The notes beneath the pieces were generated by a model. It did not search any database, was not told where the DNA came from, and worked only from the letters and a program-made list of their open reading frames with translations. The position numbers and the translations under genes are program-made. DNA of 64,000 nt, from NCBI GenBank assembly GCA_947497485.1, contig CANMHB010000004.1:1-64000 (forward strand), written 5' to 3'. Below are positions 37,499-46,161 of this stretch, one piece after another (the first letter of the stretch is position 1; every line of letters begins with the position of its first letter). Source of the DNA: Flavobacteriales bacterium (GTDB lineage Bacteria > Bacteroidota > Bacteroidia > Flavobacteriales_D > Crocinitomicaceae).

Positions 37499-38575
37499 TT
37501 AATTATTTTTGAATTCTTTGAATAGTTGTGTATTTCGATATAAAACACCGAAAACAAGAATAAAGAAAATCAAGAAAAGAGGAATAATTTTTATAAAATT
37601 ATGTCTTACGAGATAAATAATCAGAATGCTTAATACAAGCGATAAAAAACCGATTAATAGAAACACATACCAAACTTGACGGTCGGATAGACCTGCATAA
37701 ACCAAATGATGAGTTGTGTGATCTTTGCCGCCAACCATAGGTGATTTTCCTGCCTTTATTCGATTAATAACAACTGTTAATGTATCAGCTGCAGCAGGTG
37801 TTAATGCCGTTAGTGTAATAATCAGACTTACCCAAGAGTGATTTTGAGTAATTGAACCTAAATTCCATAAATATTTTATGGTAAAAAATGCAACAAAAAA
37901 ACCAATAAATTGACTTCCAGCATCACCCATGAACATTTTGGAAGGATTTATATTGTAACGTAAGAATCCGATTATTGCGCCGAGCATAGCTACAATTGTT
38001 AATATCCAATATGGTTCATTCGAATTACCAATGAAATAGCAACAAAGCAAACAAGATAACAGTGCAAACATTACAGTCGTTGCTGTAATTCCGTCCATAT
38101 TGTCTAACATATTGAGTGAATTCATTAAAACAACCACCCAAATGACTGTAAGAATATTATCTAACCAAGTAATGTGAAATAAATCAATTATTGTATCCGT
38201 GTAGACCAACAAAACCCCGCAAATGATTTGGATTAACAATTTAAAGAGCGGTCTCGTGTTGTAAGCGTCATCAGATAATCCCATTATAAATGCCAATGAG
38301 CTTCCAAGAAATAATCCAATAAATGAAATGTTTGAAAAAACATTTGGTTCTGGATCTAGAATCATGAATAGAACAGTTGAGAAAATAAACCCTAGAAACA
38401 AACTAATCCCTCCGAGAGATGGTTTGGATTGGTTACTCCATCGAATCATCACATCGTTTTTATTTCGAATACCTAGAGTTTGTGAAAACCGCAACAATAA
38501 CATATTAACTATCCAAGAAATAATTAATGATCCGATGAAAAAGAGTAGGTAGTTAATTAGGTTGTGGTAATTCAT
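37499..38575 (-). CDS. WecA/MraY-type polyprenyl-phosphate sugar-1-phosphate transferase
   Basis: 358 residues with about ten membrane helices. Family motifs are PSLGGISLFLGF, LMNSLNMLDNMDGITA (metal-binding Asp), NINPSKMFMGDAGSQFIGF and GGKDHTTHHL (the HxxHH-type loop). It loads a sugar phosphate, usually GlcNAc-1-P, from the UDP-sugar onto undecaprenyl phosphate to start O-antigen or exopolysaccharide assembly. MraY is excluded by the polysaccharide context and GGKDHTTHHL loop. Placed between rfbC and the lytic transglycosylase with gaps of 5 and 2 bases. Confidence 0.92.
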   Translation of the reverse strand: MNYHNLINYLLFFIGSLIISWIVNMLLLRFSQTLGIRNKNDVMIRWSNQSKPSLGGISLFLGFIFSTVLFMILDPEPNVFSNISFIGLFLGSSLAFIMGLSDDAYNTRPLFKLLIQIICGVLLVYTDTIIDLFHITWLDNILTVIWVVVLMNSLNMLDNMDGITATTVMFALLSCLLCCYFIGNSNEPYWILTIVAMLGAIIGFLRYNINPSKMFMGDAGSQFIGFFVAFFTIKYLWNLGSITQNHSWVSLIITLTALTPAAADTLTVVINRIKAGKSPMVGGKDHTTHHLVYAGLSDRQVWYVFLLIGFLSLVLSILIIYLVRHNFIKIIPLFLIFFILVFGVLYRNTQLFKEFKNN

Positions 38576-38580
38576 ACTAT

Positions 38581-39126
38581 TTAAAAGGGTGAAATGAAAT
38601 CTTTAAAATTCATAGCTCGTTTATCTTTTTCTGAAATCGTCGGATTTTCAATATTCCAATTTATTTTTAGATCTGGGTCATTCCATAAGATTGATCTTTC
38701 TGATTCTGGAGAATAGTAATTTGTACACTTATAATTAAATATGGTATTGTCTTCCAAAGCGCAGAAACCATGTGCGAAACCGGGAGGTATCCAAAGTTGG
38801 TTTTTAAGATTACTATCAAGTAGTACCATTATATGCTGACCATAGGTTGGCGAATTTTTACGAATGTCAACTACCAAGTCAATGGCCTTTCCAGTAGTAA
38901 CTTGAACCAGTTTTCCTTGTTCAAATGGAGGAATCTGAAAATGCAGTCCTCTAAGAACACCTTTAGCCGACATCGAGAAATTATCTTGAACAAAATTGAA
39001 TGAATCACCAATTATATCAAGGTATTTTTTTTCGTTGTAGCTCTCAAGGAAAAATCCACGGTCATCACCAAACACCTTGGGATAAAATGAGATTAATCCT
39101 TCGATTTTTTCTTTTTTAAACTCCAC
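38581..39126 (-). CDS. rfbC: dTDP-4-dehydrorhamnose 3,5-epimerase
   Basis: 181 residues. The cupin motifs of RfbC are present: IEGLISFYPKVFGDDRGFFL, VLRGLHFQIPPFEQGKLVQV with the catalytic His, and WIPPGFAHGFCALED. It makes dTDP-4-keto-L-rhamnose for surface polysaccharide. The start is GTG 39126, required to give the family N-terminus (MEFKKEKIEGLI); it overlaps the 3' end of wzc by 34 bases, so translation is probably coupled. RfbA, RfbB and RfbD are not in this window and must be elsewhere, or the enzyme serves a different dTDP-sugar. Confidence 0.95.
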   Translation of the reverse strand: MEFKKEKIEGLISFYPKVFGDDRGFFLESYNEKKYLDIIGDSFNFVQDNFSMSAKGVLRGLHFQIPPFEQGKLVQVTTGKAIDLVVDIRKNSPTYGQHIMVLLDSNLKNQLWIPPGFAHGFCALEDNTIFNYKCTNYYSPESERSILWNDPDLKINWNIENPTISEKDKRAMNFKDFISPF

Positions 39127-41570
39127 TTCTTTTTAATTTTTTTCCAGATTCTTAAATGTAAAGGTATGTCGTCTTCATCATCTGTATAATATCCAGAATC
39201 ATAACCATAACCATAACCATAACCATAACCATATCCATATCCATATCCATATCCATACCCATATCCATAACCATATCCGTAACCATAAAATGATCTACCT
39301 GTTTCAACACCATTCAAAATTATATTCAGGTTTTCAAGTTTTTGAACATTTAATAATTCTTCTACGCGCTGAACGAAAACTCTTTTAGAATAATTTGCTT
39401 TGAATACATAGAGCGGTATATCTGCATTTGCGAGAATTTCAATACCATCTGAAACAATTCCAACAGGTGGGTTATCAATCATGACTACATCATAAATTTG
39501 TTTTAATTGTTCCAATATCTTCTTAAACTCATCACTCTGAATAAGTTCTGATGGATTTGGAGGAATTGGCCCTGCAGTGATATAGTGTAAATTTGTTAAA
39601 TGAGATTTCCTAATTACATTTTCTATACTTGTCATTCCAGATATTACGCTGCTCATCCCATCGATGTTCTCAGCGCTAAAACCATAATGGACTTTAGGTT
39701 TTCTTAAATCTAAATCGATTACGACTGTTTTTTTTCCGCCTGCTGCAATTAATCCCGCCAAGTTCAATATTACAAATGTTTTACCTTCTCCTGAAATGGA
39801 TGAAGAAACGGCAATAACTTTTGCATCCTTATTGATAAAACTCATGTTAGATCTAATGCTTCTGATAGCTTCTGCAAGCCGCGATTTTGAGGCCTCCGTT
39901 ACAACAACTTGGGAATATTTCATCTTTTTCTTGTAAAGCGGAACAGCACCCAAGAAATTTGTTTTTTGCGGAAGAATTTTTTGTAAATCTGGAACACTTG
40001 TGATTTCGTTATATGTTAAATACCGCCAAACCAAAAGTGCGATACCAAGAAGAAAACCGAAAATAATTGACACCATGTAAATAAGTCTTTTGTTGGGACT
40101 TAATGGTGAATCAGGAATAAGTGGAGGCGATAAAATACGATTAGAGGAAGAATAACCGGCATTTGAAAGTTCATAAGATACTTTTTTCTCTGTAAATAAA
40201 GTGAAATAGCGATTATTTAATTCCTCCATATATTTCAATTTATTATACTCTATCGTTTTTTCTGGAAGGATATAATAATTGGCTTCCGTTTCGTTTAGGG
40301 TTGTCACCAATAAGTTTTTATCACTCAAAAGTCGATCTTCAATAATCTTCATACTTTTTTTAATTGATGAAATTCTAAATTGAATTTTTGAGGTTGCATT
40401 CTTAATTTGATTGTTATCAGGTGTTAAATCTTTTAGTAATTCTTCTTTTAGTTCCAAAAGTTTGTTTAAATCTTCAATTTGTTTAATTAACGATCCTTCA
40501 AAACTTCTCTTCCCAATCATTTCAGGGATCATTTTGTAAAGGTCTACGCGATTAGGATCCAATTTTATTTTGTCAGCCACCATGTAAAGTGTAGTCAACT
40601 CCTCGTCGATTTGAAGAATTTTTTCGGAGATGTTTGACATTTTTTCCATCAATTCTTTTCCGATTCCTTCGGGATTCGGAATTTTCTCACGTTTCTGTAG
40701 ATCTGAAATCTCAGCTCTAGACTTTTTAAGAACTTCAGAAAGAGAATCGAGTTGTGAATTAATAAAATCAATTGTTTTATTTGAGTTCGTTTTTTTGGCT
40801 TGTTCTTGGTATTCAAAATAGGAATAAAGCAGCGAAGAAACAATATCTCTGCACATTTTCGGATTATAATGATCGTAAGTAATCTGTATGGTTTTCGCAT
40901 TTGGATCCAGAGCTAAAACAACCAAATTAGATTTGATATCATTTAGAATTCGATTTTGATTGTTGAATTGAAAATATAGCTTATTGCTTAAACAAGCCTC
41001 TTTAAATTCATTATAATACGGGACTTTCAAAAAAACATTGAAATCTGAATTTGAAATGTTACTATTTGGTTTTCCATAAGCTTTTCTTAAATTACCATTT
41101 TTCAAATAAACCAAACAGACATTTCCATGGACTAATGTAATATCAATTCTTGTTCCACATAAGCTTGAATCAATTAATTTATTAGGGATGACTTCAAAAC
41201 TTGACTGTTTATATAAATCTTTCGTTAATAATTTCCCTTCTGAAAATAAATTGACGTTTAAATTTAATTTTTTGATCGCCTCATGCATTAAGAAATCAGA
41301 GCTTAAAAATTCAACTTCTTGAGAAATATTCGCTCCCTGACTTGTTTTCGTAACATCGCCGAGAACTTGACCAACCTTGTCCTCTTCTACAATTTGTAGA
41401 ACAGCACTTGATTCATATAATGGTTTTGTGTAGCGCAAATAAACAAACGCAATGGAACATAATAGAAAAACGATGAAAAAAGGAGCTTTCCAATGACGTT
41501 TTAAAATAATCCCAATAATAAGTGGATTAAATTCTTTATTGATTACTAATTTTTTTTCCTGAGTTGCCAA
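39093..41570 (-). CDS. Wzc-type polysaccharide co-polymerase and tyrosine kinase
   Basis: 825 residues. An N-terminal Wzz domain with a first membrane helix (about 31-48) is followed by a large periplasmic region with coiled coils at about 260-430. A second membrane helix (MVSIIFGFLLGIALLVWRYL) leads to a BY-kinase domain with Walker A (ISGEGKTFVILN, about 590-597), Walker A' (VVIDLDLRKPKVH) and Walker B (VMIDNPP). The tail at about 762-790 is Y(GY)14, then DSGYYTDDEDD and a Lys-rich end. It controls chain length and export with Wza, and autophosphorylates on C-terminal tyrosines. The start is TTG 41570, with no ATG nearby, 2 bases after the wza stop. Confidence 0.93.
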   Translation of the reverse strand: MATQEKKLVINKEFNPLIIGIILKRHWKAPFFIVFLLCSIAFVYLRYTKPLYESSAVLQIVEEDKVGQVLGDVTKTSQGANISQEVEFLSSDFLMHEAIKKLNLNVNLFSEGKLLTKDLYKQSSFEVIPNKLIDSSLCGTRIDITLVHGNVCLVYLKNGNLRKAYGKPNSNISNSDFNVFLKVPYYNEFKEACLSNKLYFQFNNQNRILNDIKSNLVVLALDPNAKTIQITYDHYNPKMCRDIVSSLLYSYFEYQEQAKKTNSNKTIDFINSQLDSLSEVLKKSRAEISDLQKREKIPNPEGIGKELMEKMSNISEKILQIDEELTTLYMVADKIKLDPNRVDLYKMIPEMIGKRSFEGSLIKQIEDLNKLLELKEELLKDLTPDNNQIKNATSKIQFRISSIKKSMKIIEDRLLSDKNLLVTTLNETEANYYILPEKTIEYNKLKYMEELNNRYFTLFTEKKVSYELSNAGYSSSNRILSPPLIPDSPLSPNKRLIYMVSIIFGFLLGIALLVWRYLTYNEITSVPDLQKILPQKTNFLGAVPLYKKKMKYSQVVVTEASKSRLAEAIRSIRSNMSFINKDAKVIAVSSSISGEGKTFVILNLAGLIAAGGKKTVVIDLDLRKPKVHYGFSAENIDGMSSVISGMTSIENVIRKSHLTNLHYITAGPIPPNPSELIQSDEFKKILEQLKQIYDVVMIDNPPVGIVSDGIEILANADIPLYVFKANYSKRVFVQRVEELLNVQKLENLNIILNGVETGRSFYGYGYGYGYGYGYGYGYGYGYGYGYGYGYDSGYYTDDEDDIPLHLRIWKKIKKKWSLKKKKSKD
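39201..39284. repeat. Hexanucleotide repeat coding the (GY)14 tail of Wzc
   Basis: Fourteen 6-base units run without interruption: five ataacc, then mostly atatcc with variants ataccc, ataacc and gtaacc at the distal end. Being a multiple of three, copy-number change alters the number of tyrosines without a frameshift. Homogeneous blocks at one end suggest slippage growth. Confidence 0.95.
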
Positions 41571-41572
41571 GT

Positions 41573-42349
41573 TTATTTTTGAATAAAGGTTAGTAAAGCC
41601 AAAGAGGTTGTAAATAAACTAAGCCAAGGACCAACCTCAGCTAAAAAGGAAGAGGCTAGTTTCGGTTTGAAGTCAATATAAATATAGTCATTACTCTGCA
41701 CAATCATCTCTGCTTGTTTCATTCCGTGAATTGTGGAAAGGTCAATTTTATAGACTTCCCTTTTATTATTAACCTTACGAATTAGTTTTATGGAATTGGC
41801 TTTGGCATCATCCGATAACCCTCCAGAAAGAGCTATAGCTTCCAAAAGTGTAGTATTCAGATTGCTTAATGTTACTACTTGCGCTCTTCCGCGGCCGTTA
41901 AATAATACTACGCGCTGGTTGGTTAACTTTATTTGAACAAAAGGTTCGATATAGTCTTTTGATAAAATTTTTGTTAACGTGTCTTTTAAATCGATAACGG
42001 ACATTCCTTGAACTTTAATTATACCAATTACTGGTAATTCAGTAGTTCCATCTGTTCTCACCAAATAATCCTGAATTATATTAGTTTGAAGAAAAGTTTG
42101 ACCATCAACTCCCTTTACACCAGATATACCGGTTATTAATTTCTCTCCATTATTAGTAGAGAATAAAAAACTAAAACGATCGCCAGGTCCCATAATGTAA
42201 TCCTGAGAAGGTTTCAAAGGCAAAGAGTCAAATTGAAAATTTTCTCCTTTTGGAATTTTAAAAAGAACATTACTATTGATGTTGGCGCAAGAATAAAGAA
42301 ATAGACCAAGAAACAAATAAAAGCAATATGTTAAAGTTCGAGCGATCAT
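41573..42349 (-). CDS. Polysaccharide export outer-membrane lipoprotein (Wza-like)
   Basis: 258 residues. Lipoprotein signal with lipobox LYSC. The poly-export domain (SQDYIMGPGDRFSFLFST) is followed by SLBB-like beta-grasp segments (GRAQVVTLSNLNTTLLEAIALSGGLSDDA) and a C-terminal hydrophobic helix (WLSLFTTSLALLTFI). It forms the outer-membrane channel for capsule or exopolysaccharide, working with the Wzc protein encoded 2 bases downstream. Starts inside the glycosyltransferase gene end (4-base overlap). Confidence 0.92.
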   Translation of the reverse strand: MIARTLTYCFYLFLGLFLYSCANINSNVLFKIPKGENFQFDSLPLKPSQDYIMGPGDRFSFLFSTNNGEKLITGISGVKGVDGQTFLQTNIIQDYLVRTDGTTELPVIGIIKVQGMSVIDLKDTLTKILSKDYIEPFVQIKLTNQRVVLFNGRGRAQVVTLSNLNTTLLEAIALSGGLSDDAKANSIKLIRKVNNKREVYKIDLSTIHGMKQAEMIVQSNDYIYIDFKPKLASSFLAEVGPWLSLFTTSLALLTFIQK

Positions 42350-43533
42350 TTCTTGCCTTTTATTAAATTTTCGTAATAAGATTCCATGTCTTTAACCAAT
42401 CTTGTGTAATGAAAATTATCTTTTACGAAAGACCATCCATTTTGTGACAATTTTTTGCGATTTTTTTCATCTTCAATTAACAAAAGTAATTTTTCAGCGA
42501 AAATTTCAGCATTATTTTTAGGAACAATGTAACCTGTTTCATTATTTTTAACAATATCTCTAACTCCTCCAACATCAGTGGTTATGATTGGAATGTTACA
42601 AGCTTGGGCTTCAATAAGGCTTACGGGAGTGCCTTCGTTATTGGAAGTCAAACAAATAATATCCATTCCAGCGTTAAAAGTTTTTATGTCATGAATCCAT
42701 GAAGTCATTCGGATATCAATTTGCTGCCTATCCTTTATTTTTGAAATCTGATTTTCGATGTTTGTCCGTTCTTCACCATCACCGACGATGAAAAAAACGA
42801 TTCGTTTAGTGGACTTGCTTTTTGCAATTTCAATTGCTTCTAAAAATAAGTTATGATTTTTTATTGGGGCTAATCGTCCAATAATTGCTACAGCTATCTG
42901 ATCATTCTCTAGGTTATGCTCTTTTCTTGTTTCAATCCGTTTTTTCTGAATGTCCTCCTGAAATGGATTTAGGTCAAATCCCAATGGAATTACTTCGATT
43001 TTGTTTTTAGGAGCAATATGGAATCGTTCGCTCAATTCATTTTTTTGTTGTTGAGAGATTGCAATAATTCCAGTCGATTGAGAGGCAAGGCGTTTTTCAA
43101 TTCTTCGAAAAATCTCAGATTTTATTTTACCAAAATAAGAATGTAAAACATGACCATGAAATGTATGAACAATGACAGGAACCTTACAGTCGAAAGCAGC
43201 CTTTCTTCCTAAAGCTCCAGCCTTTGCAGCATGCGTATGAACAATGTCAGGCTGAAATTCACGAATAATTGCCTTTATTTTTTTTAAAGCTTTTCGATCT
43301 GATAAAAAGTTAGGATTGCGTTTTAATTCAGGAATTAAAATTGGTTTAACACCATACTCGTCTAGAATATGTAAGGAGTCAGCTTCTCCATCCTCAGGCA
43401 AGCCCCCAATTAGCAATGTTTCAAATTTGTCAGATAAAAATCGTGTTAAAAATGTGGCATTATAAGTTGGTCCACCAATATTGAATCGATTAATAATTCG
43501 CAATATTTTTATCTTTCTCTCAATTGCAGGCAT
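42346..43533 (-). CDS. Family 4 glycosyltransferase
   Basis: 395 residues, a GT-B fold. N-terminal acceptor domain (INRFNIGGPTYNATFLTRFL, DIVHTHAAKAGALGRKAAF) and C-terminal donor domain (VAIIGRLAPIKNHNLFLEAI, FFIVGDGEERTNIE, CLTSNNEGTPVSLIEAQACNIP with the E-x7-E motif). It transfers a sugar from an NDP-sugar during exopolysaccharide or O-antigen assembly at the cytoplasmic face; donor and acceptor are unknown. First gene of the minus-strand polysaccharide operon, with 98 bases between it and the divergent dacB; no consensus promoter could be fixed there. Confidence 0.93.
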   Translation of the reverse strand: MPAIERKIKILRIINRFNIGGPTYNATFLTRFLSDKFETLLIGGLPEDGEADSLHILDEYGVKPILIPELKRNPNFLSDRKALKKIKAIIREFQPDIVHTHAAKAGALGRKAAFDCKVPVIVHTFHGHVLHSYFGKIKSEIFRRIEKRLASQSTGIIAISQQQKNELSERFHIAPKNKIEVIPLGFDLNPFQEDIQKKRIETRKEHNLENDQIAVAIIGRLAPIKNHNLFLEAIEIAKSKSTKRIVFFIVGDGEERTNIENQISKIKDRQQIDIRMTSWIHDIKTFNAGMDIICLTSNNEGTPVSLIEAQACNIPIITTDVGGVRDIVKNNETGYIVPKNNAEIFAEKLLLLIEDEKNRKKLSQNGWSFVKDNFHYTRLVKDMESYYENLIKGKK

Positions 43534-43631
43534 GGAGTAAATAGTTTGTTGGTTGAATTTTGTTTAAAAATATCCTTATTAGGTCATTACTTACTATCAA
43601 CTTTTTGGCAATTTTGTTGAAATATTAAAAC

Positions 43632-45080
43632 ATGCAAATTTACAGTTTTTTAATTTCATTTTTCCTTGTTTTTGCGGCCTTTTCTCAAAATATTGTTGAA
43701 AAATCTGTATATACGTTTCAAAAGGATCCAGTAAACAAAAAAGGAACAATCAGTTTTTTAGCAATTGATTTGCAAACTGGTGAAAAAATTGCTGAGTTAA
43801 ATCCAAATAAGGCCATAACCTGTGCTTCAACTACAAAATTATTTTCAACCGCTACAGCTATTGAAGTTCTCGGTAAAGATAAGAGAACACAAACGCGTTT
43901 TTATTATTCAGGAGAATTGAACTCCAAGGGTGAACTTCTTGGAGATATTTGGATACGGGGTGGTGGTGATGTTTCGCTTGGAAGCAAATATTTTTCGAAA
44001 GAGTCCAAAGAGTTAGAATTTCTCAATTCGTGGGCTGATTCTTTGCAGAAAAGAGGAATTAAAAAAATAAAAGGTTCCGTGATTGCCGATGGCTCTGAAT
44101 TTGGATATAATGGCACGCCAAATGGTTGGCATGAGGGAGATATTGGGAATTACTATGGAGCCTTTGCTGCTGGCTTGAATTTCTATGACAATACGATTAA
44201 AATGTTTTTTAAAACAGGAAGCGTGGGTTCTAAAACGCAATTAGTGGATATTTTTCCAAATGTACCGGGATTGAGTATTTCAAATTCAGTCGTTTCTGCA
44301 AAAGTAGGAGGAGATGATTCATCAATTCAAGGTGTAGCATATTCTCTTAACCGCAAAATTACAGGAAGATTACCCGCAAACCGCGATCGTTTTACCGTTA
44401 AAGGAAGTATGCCCGATCCTGAATCTTTGCTCGCTCATGAGTTTGTGCGTGTTTTAAAAGCAAAAGGTATTGAAGTTTCAGGTGGCGACAAGGCATTTCG
44501 ATTAAGTAAAATTCAAAAAGCGAATTATGATGAATTGAAATTTTTGTTTGCACAAGAGAGTAAAACAGTTCAAGAAATTGCATATTGGACAAATGTCAAA
44601 AGCGTTAATTTATTTGCGGAAGGACTTCTCAATTGGCTTGGATATAATTCAAATGGTGATGGTTCAACTGAATCAGGTTTGAAAGTGGTGAGGGAATATT
44701 GGAAAGGTAAGATCAACGATGCTGGTCTAGTTTTGAATGATGGTTCTGGATTATCAAGGCAGAATGCAATAAGCGCTCAACATTTTTGTGATTTATTAAA
44801 ATATATGACGACTTCGCCCAACTATGAAATATTTCGCAGTACTTTTCCTTTAGCTGGAAAATCAGGGACAATTTCAACACTTTGCAAAGGTGCTGCTGGT
44901 GAAGGCAGGGTAAATGCAAAAAGTGGAACATTAAAAAACATCAAGGCATTTTCTGGTTATGTAGATTCAAAAAGTGGAAAGAAAATTGCTTTTGCTCTTA
45001 TTGTAAATAATTTTAGCTGTTCATCAAATGAGATAACTTCAAAGATGGAGAAAGTCTTAAATGCATTGGCAGAATATTAG
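43632..45080 (+). CDS. dacB: D-Ala-D-Ala carboxypeptidase/endopeptidase (PBP4 type)
   Basis: 482 residues with a signal peptide (MQIYSFLISFFLVFAAFS). Class C penicillin-binding motifs are intact: SxxK at S66-K69 (CASTTKLFST), SxN as SRQN in DGSGLSRQN, and KSGT in AKSGTLKNI. The large insert domain of PBP4 lies between the first two motifs. It trims or cleaves peptide crosslinks in the periplasm. The stop overlaps the end of the convergent ddl gene by 4 bases, pairing two genes that act on the D-Ala-D-Ala peptide. Confidence 0.95.
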   Translation: MQIYSFLISFFLVFAAFSQNIVEKSVYTFQKDPVNKKGTISFLAIDLQTGEKIAELNPNKAITCASTTKLFSTATAIEVLGKDKRTQTRFYYSGELNSKGELLGDIWIRGGGDVSLGSKYFSKESKELEFLNSWADSLQKRGIKKIKGSVIADGSEFGYNGTPNGWHEGDIGNYYGAFAAGLNFYDNTIKMFFKTGSVGSKTQLVDIFPNVPGLSISNSVVSAKVGGDDSSIQGVAYSLNRKITGRLPANRDRFTVKGSMPDPESLLAHEFVRVLKAKGIEVSGGDKAFRLSKIQKANYDELKFLFAQESKTVQEIAYWTNVKSVNLFAEGLLNWLGYNSNGDGSTESGLKVVREYWKGKINDAGLVLNDGSGLSRQNAISAQHFCDLLKYMTTSPNYEIFRSTFPLAGKSGTISTLCKGAAGEGRVNAKSGTLKNIKAFSGYVDSKSGKKIAFALIVNNFSCSSNEITSKMEKVLNALAEY

Positions 45081-46045
45081 ATTCCTAATTCTGTTTCAAT
45101 TATTTCCTTCCAAAATTGTTGAATCGATATACCTTGACAAGCAAGCATTTGAGGAACAATACTTGCGGCTGAAAATCCAGGAGTTGTATTTACTTCTATA
45201 ACATAGGGTTCGTCACCGACAATCATAAAATCTATTCGCGCAATTGATTTCAATTGAAGTAATTCATAAATATACTTAGATCTATTTTGAACTTTGTTTT
45301 TTATTTCATCGGTAACGCGTGCTGGAGTAATTTCTTGGGATTTTCCATTGTATTTGGCATCATAATCAAAAAACTCATTTTCAGAGGCTATTTCGGTTAA
45401 AGGAAGAGCCTGAAGTCCATTTTTGTTTCTATAAACACCACATGTAACTTCGATACCATCTAAAAAAGATTCAATCACAGTTGTACCACCTTCTTTAAAA
45501 GATTTTATTAAAGCGTCTTGTAATTCTGATTTTTGTTTCACTTTTGAAATTCCATAACTAGAACCGGAATCTGAAGGTTTCACGAATACCGGAAGTCCCA
45601 ACTCATCGATAATTTGCTCGTTCGAAAATTCATCAATTGTTCTCAGGAAAAGGGAATTAGCAACAGGGATTTTGAAAGATTTTAAAAATTGATTACAATA
45701 CCATTTATCAAATGAAAGCGCAGAAGATAAAACCCCTGAATTTACATAAGGAATTCCTTTTAAATCGAGAAGTGCTTGAATTTTACCATTTTCGCCTGGA
45801 TTACCATGAATATATACAATTCCAAAATCTATTTTTGTTAGCTCTCCTTCAAATTCATAAGAAAAGGTGTTTAAATCAAAGTTCACTGAAAAATTTTCAT
45901 ATTCAACTCGCCAATTTTCACGATCAACGATGATTTTGAAAATTCTAAATTCAATTGGGAAATGCTTTATAATTGTATCGGCGCTTTTGATTGAAATTTC
46001 AAATTCAGAGGAGTAACCACCACAGAAAATACCAAAATTCTTCAT
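45077..46045 (-). CDS. ddl: D-alanine--D-alanine ligase
   Basis: 322 residues, cytoplasmic ATP-grasp enzyme. N-terminal GIFCGGYSSEFEISIKSA, HGNPGENGKIQALLDLKGIPYV, ATP-grasp core LGLPVFVKPSDSGSSYGISKV, and metal-binding DFMIVGDEPYVIEVNTTPGFSAAS. It joins two D-alanines for the peptidoglycan precursor. Convergent with dacB; the 116 bases upstream are shared with the divergent acyltransferase gene and show no clear consensus promoter. Confidence 0.97.
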   Translation of the reverse strand: MKNFGIFCGGYSSEFEISIKSADTIIKHFPIEFRIFKIIVDRENWRVEYENFSVNFDLNTFSYEFEGELTKIDFGIVYIHGNPGENGKIQALLDLKGIPYVNSGVLSSALSFDKWYCNQFLKSFKIPVANSLFLRTIDEFSNEQIIDELGLPVFVKPSDSGSSYGISKVKQKSELQDALIKSFKEGGTTVIESFLDGIEVTCGVYRNKNGLQALPLTEIASENEFFDYDAKYNGKSQEITPARVTDEIKNKVQNRSKYIYELLQLKSIARIDFMIVGDEPYVIEVNTTPGFSAASIVPQMLACQGISIQQFWKEIIETELGI

Positions 46046-46161
46046 TGTAATCTTTTGAAAGCTAAATTAAAGAGCTAATAATTAAGATAATTAAGGTGTT
46101 TTGTAAAGTTATTAGCAGTGGAAATGTTAAAACTTTTGTTCAAATAATTATCTTCGCAGCT

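Noticed and set aside
38581-43533. Complete rhamnose or O-antigen locus
   Set aside because: Only rfbC of the dTDP-rhamnose pathway and one glycosyltransferase are present; flippase and polymerase are absent.
36576-43533. Horizontally acquired island
   Set aside because: Base composition and codon choice look like flanking genes, and no integrase, tRNA or direct repeat is seen.
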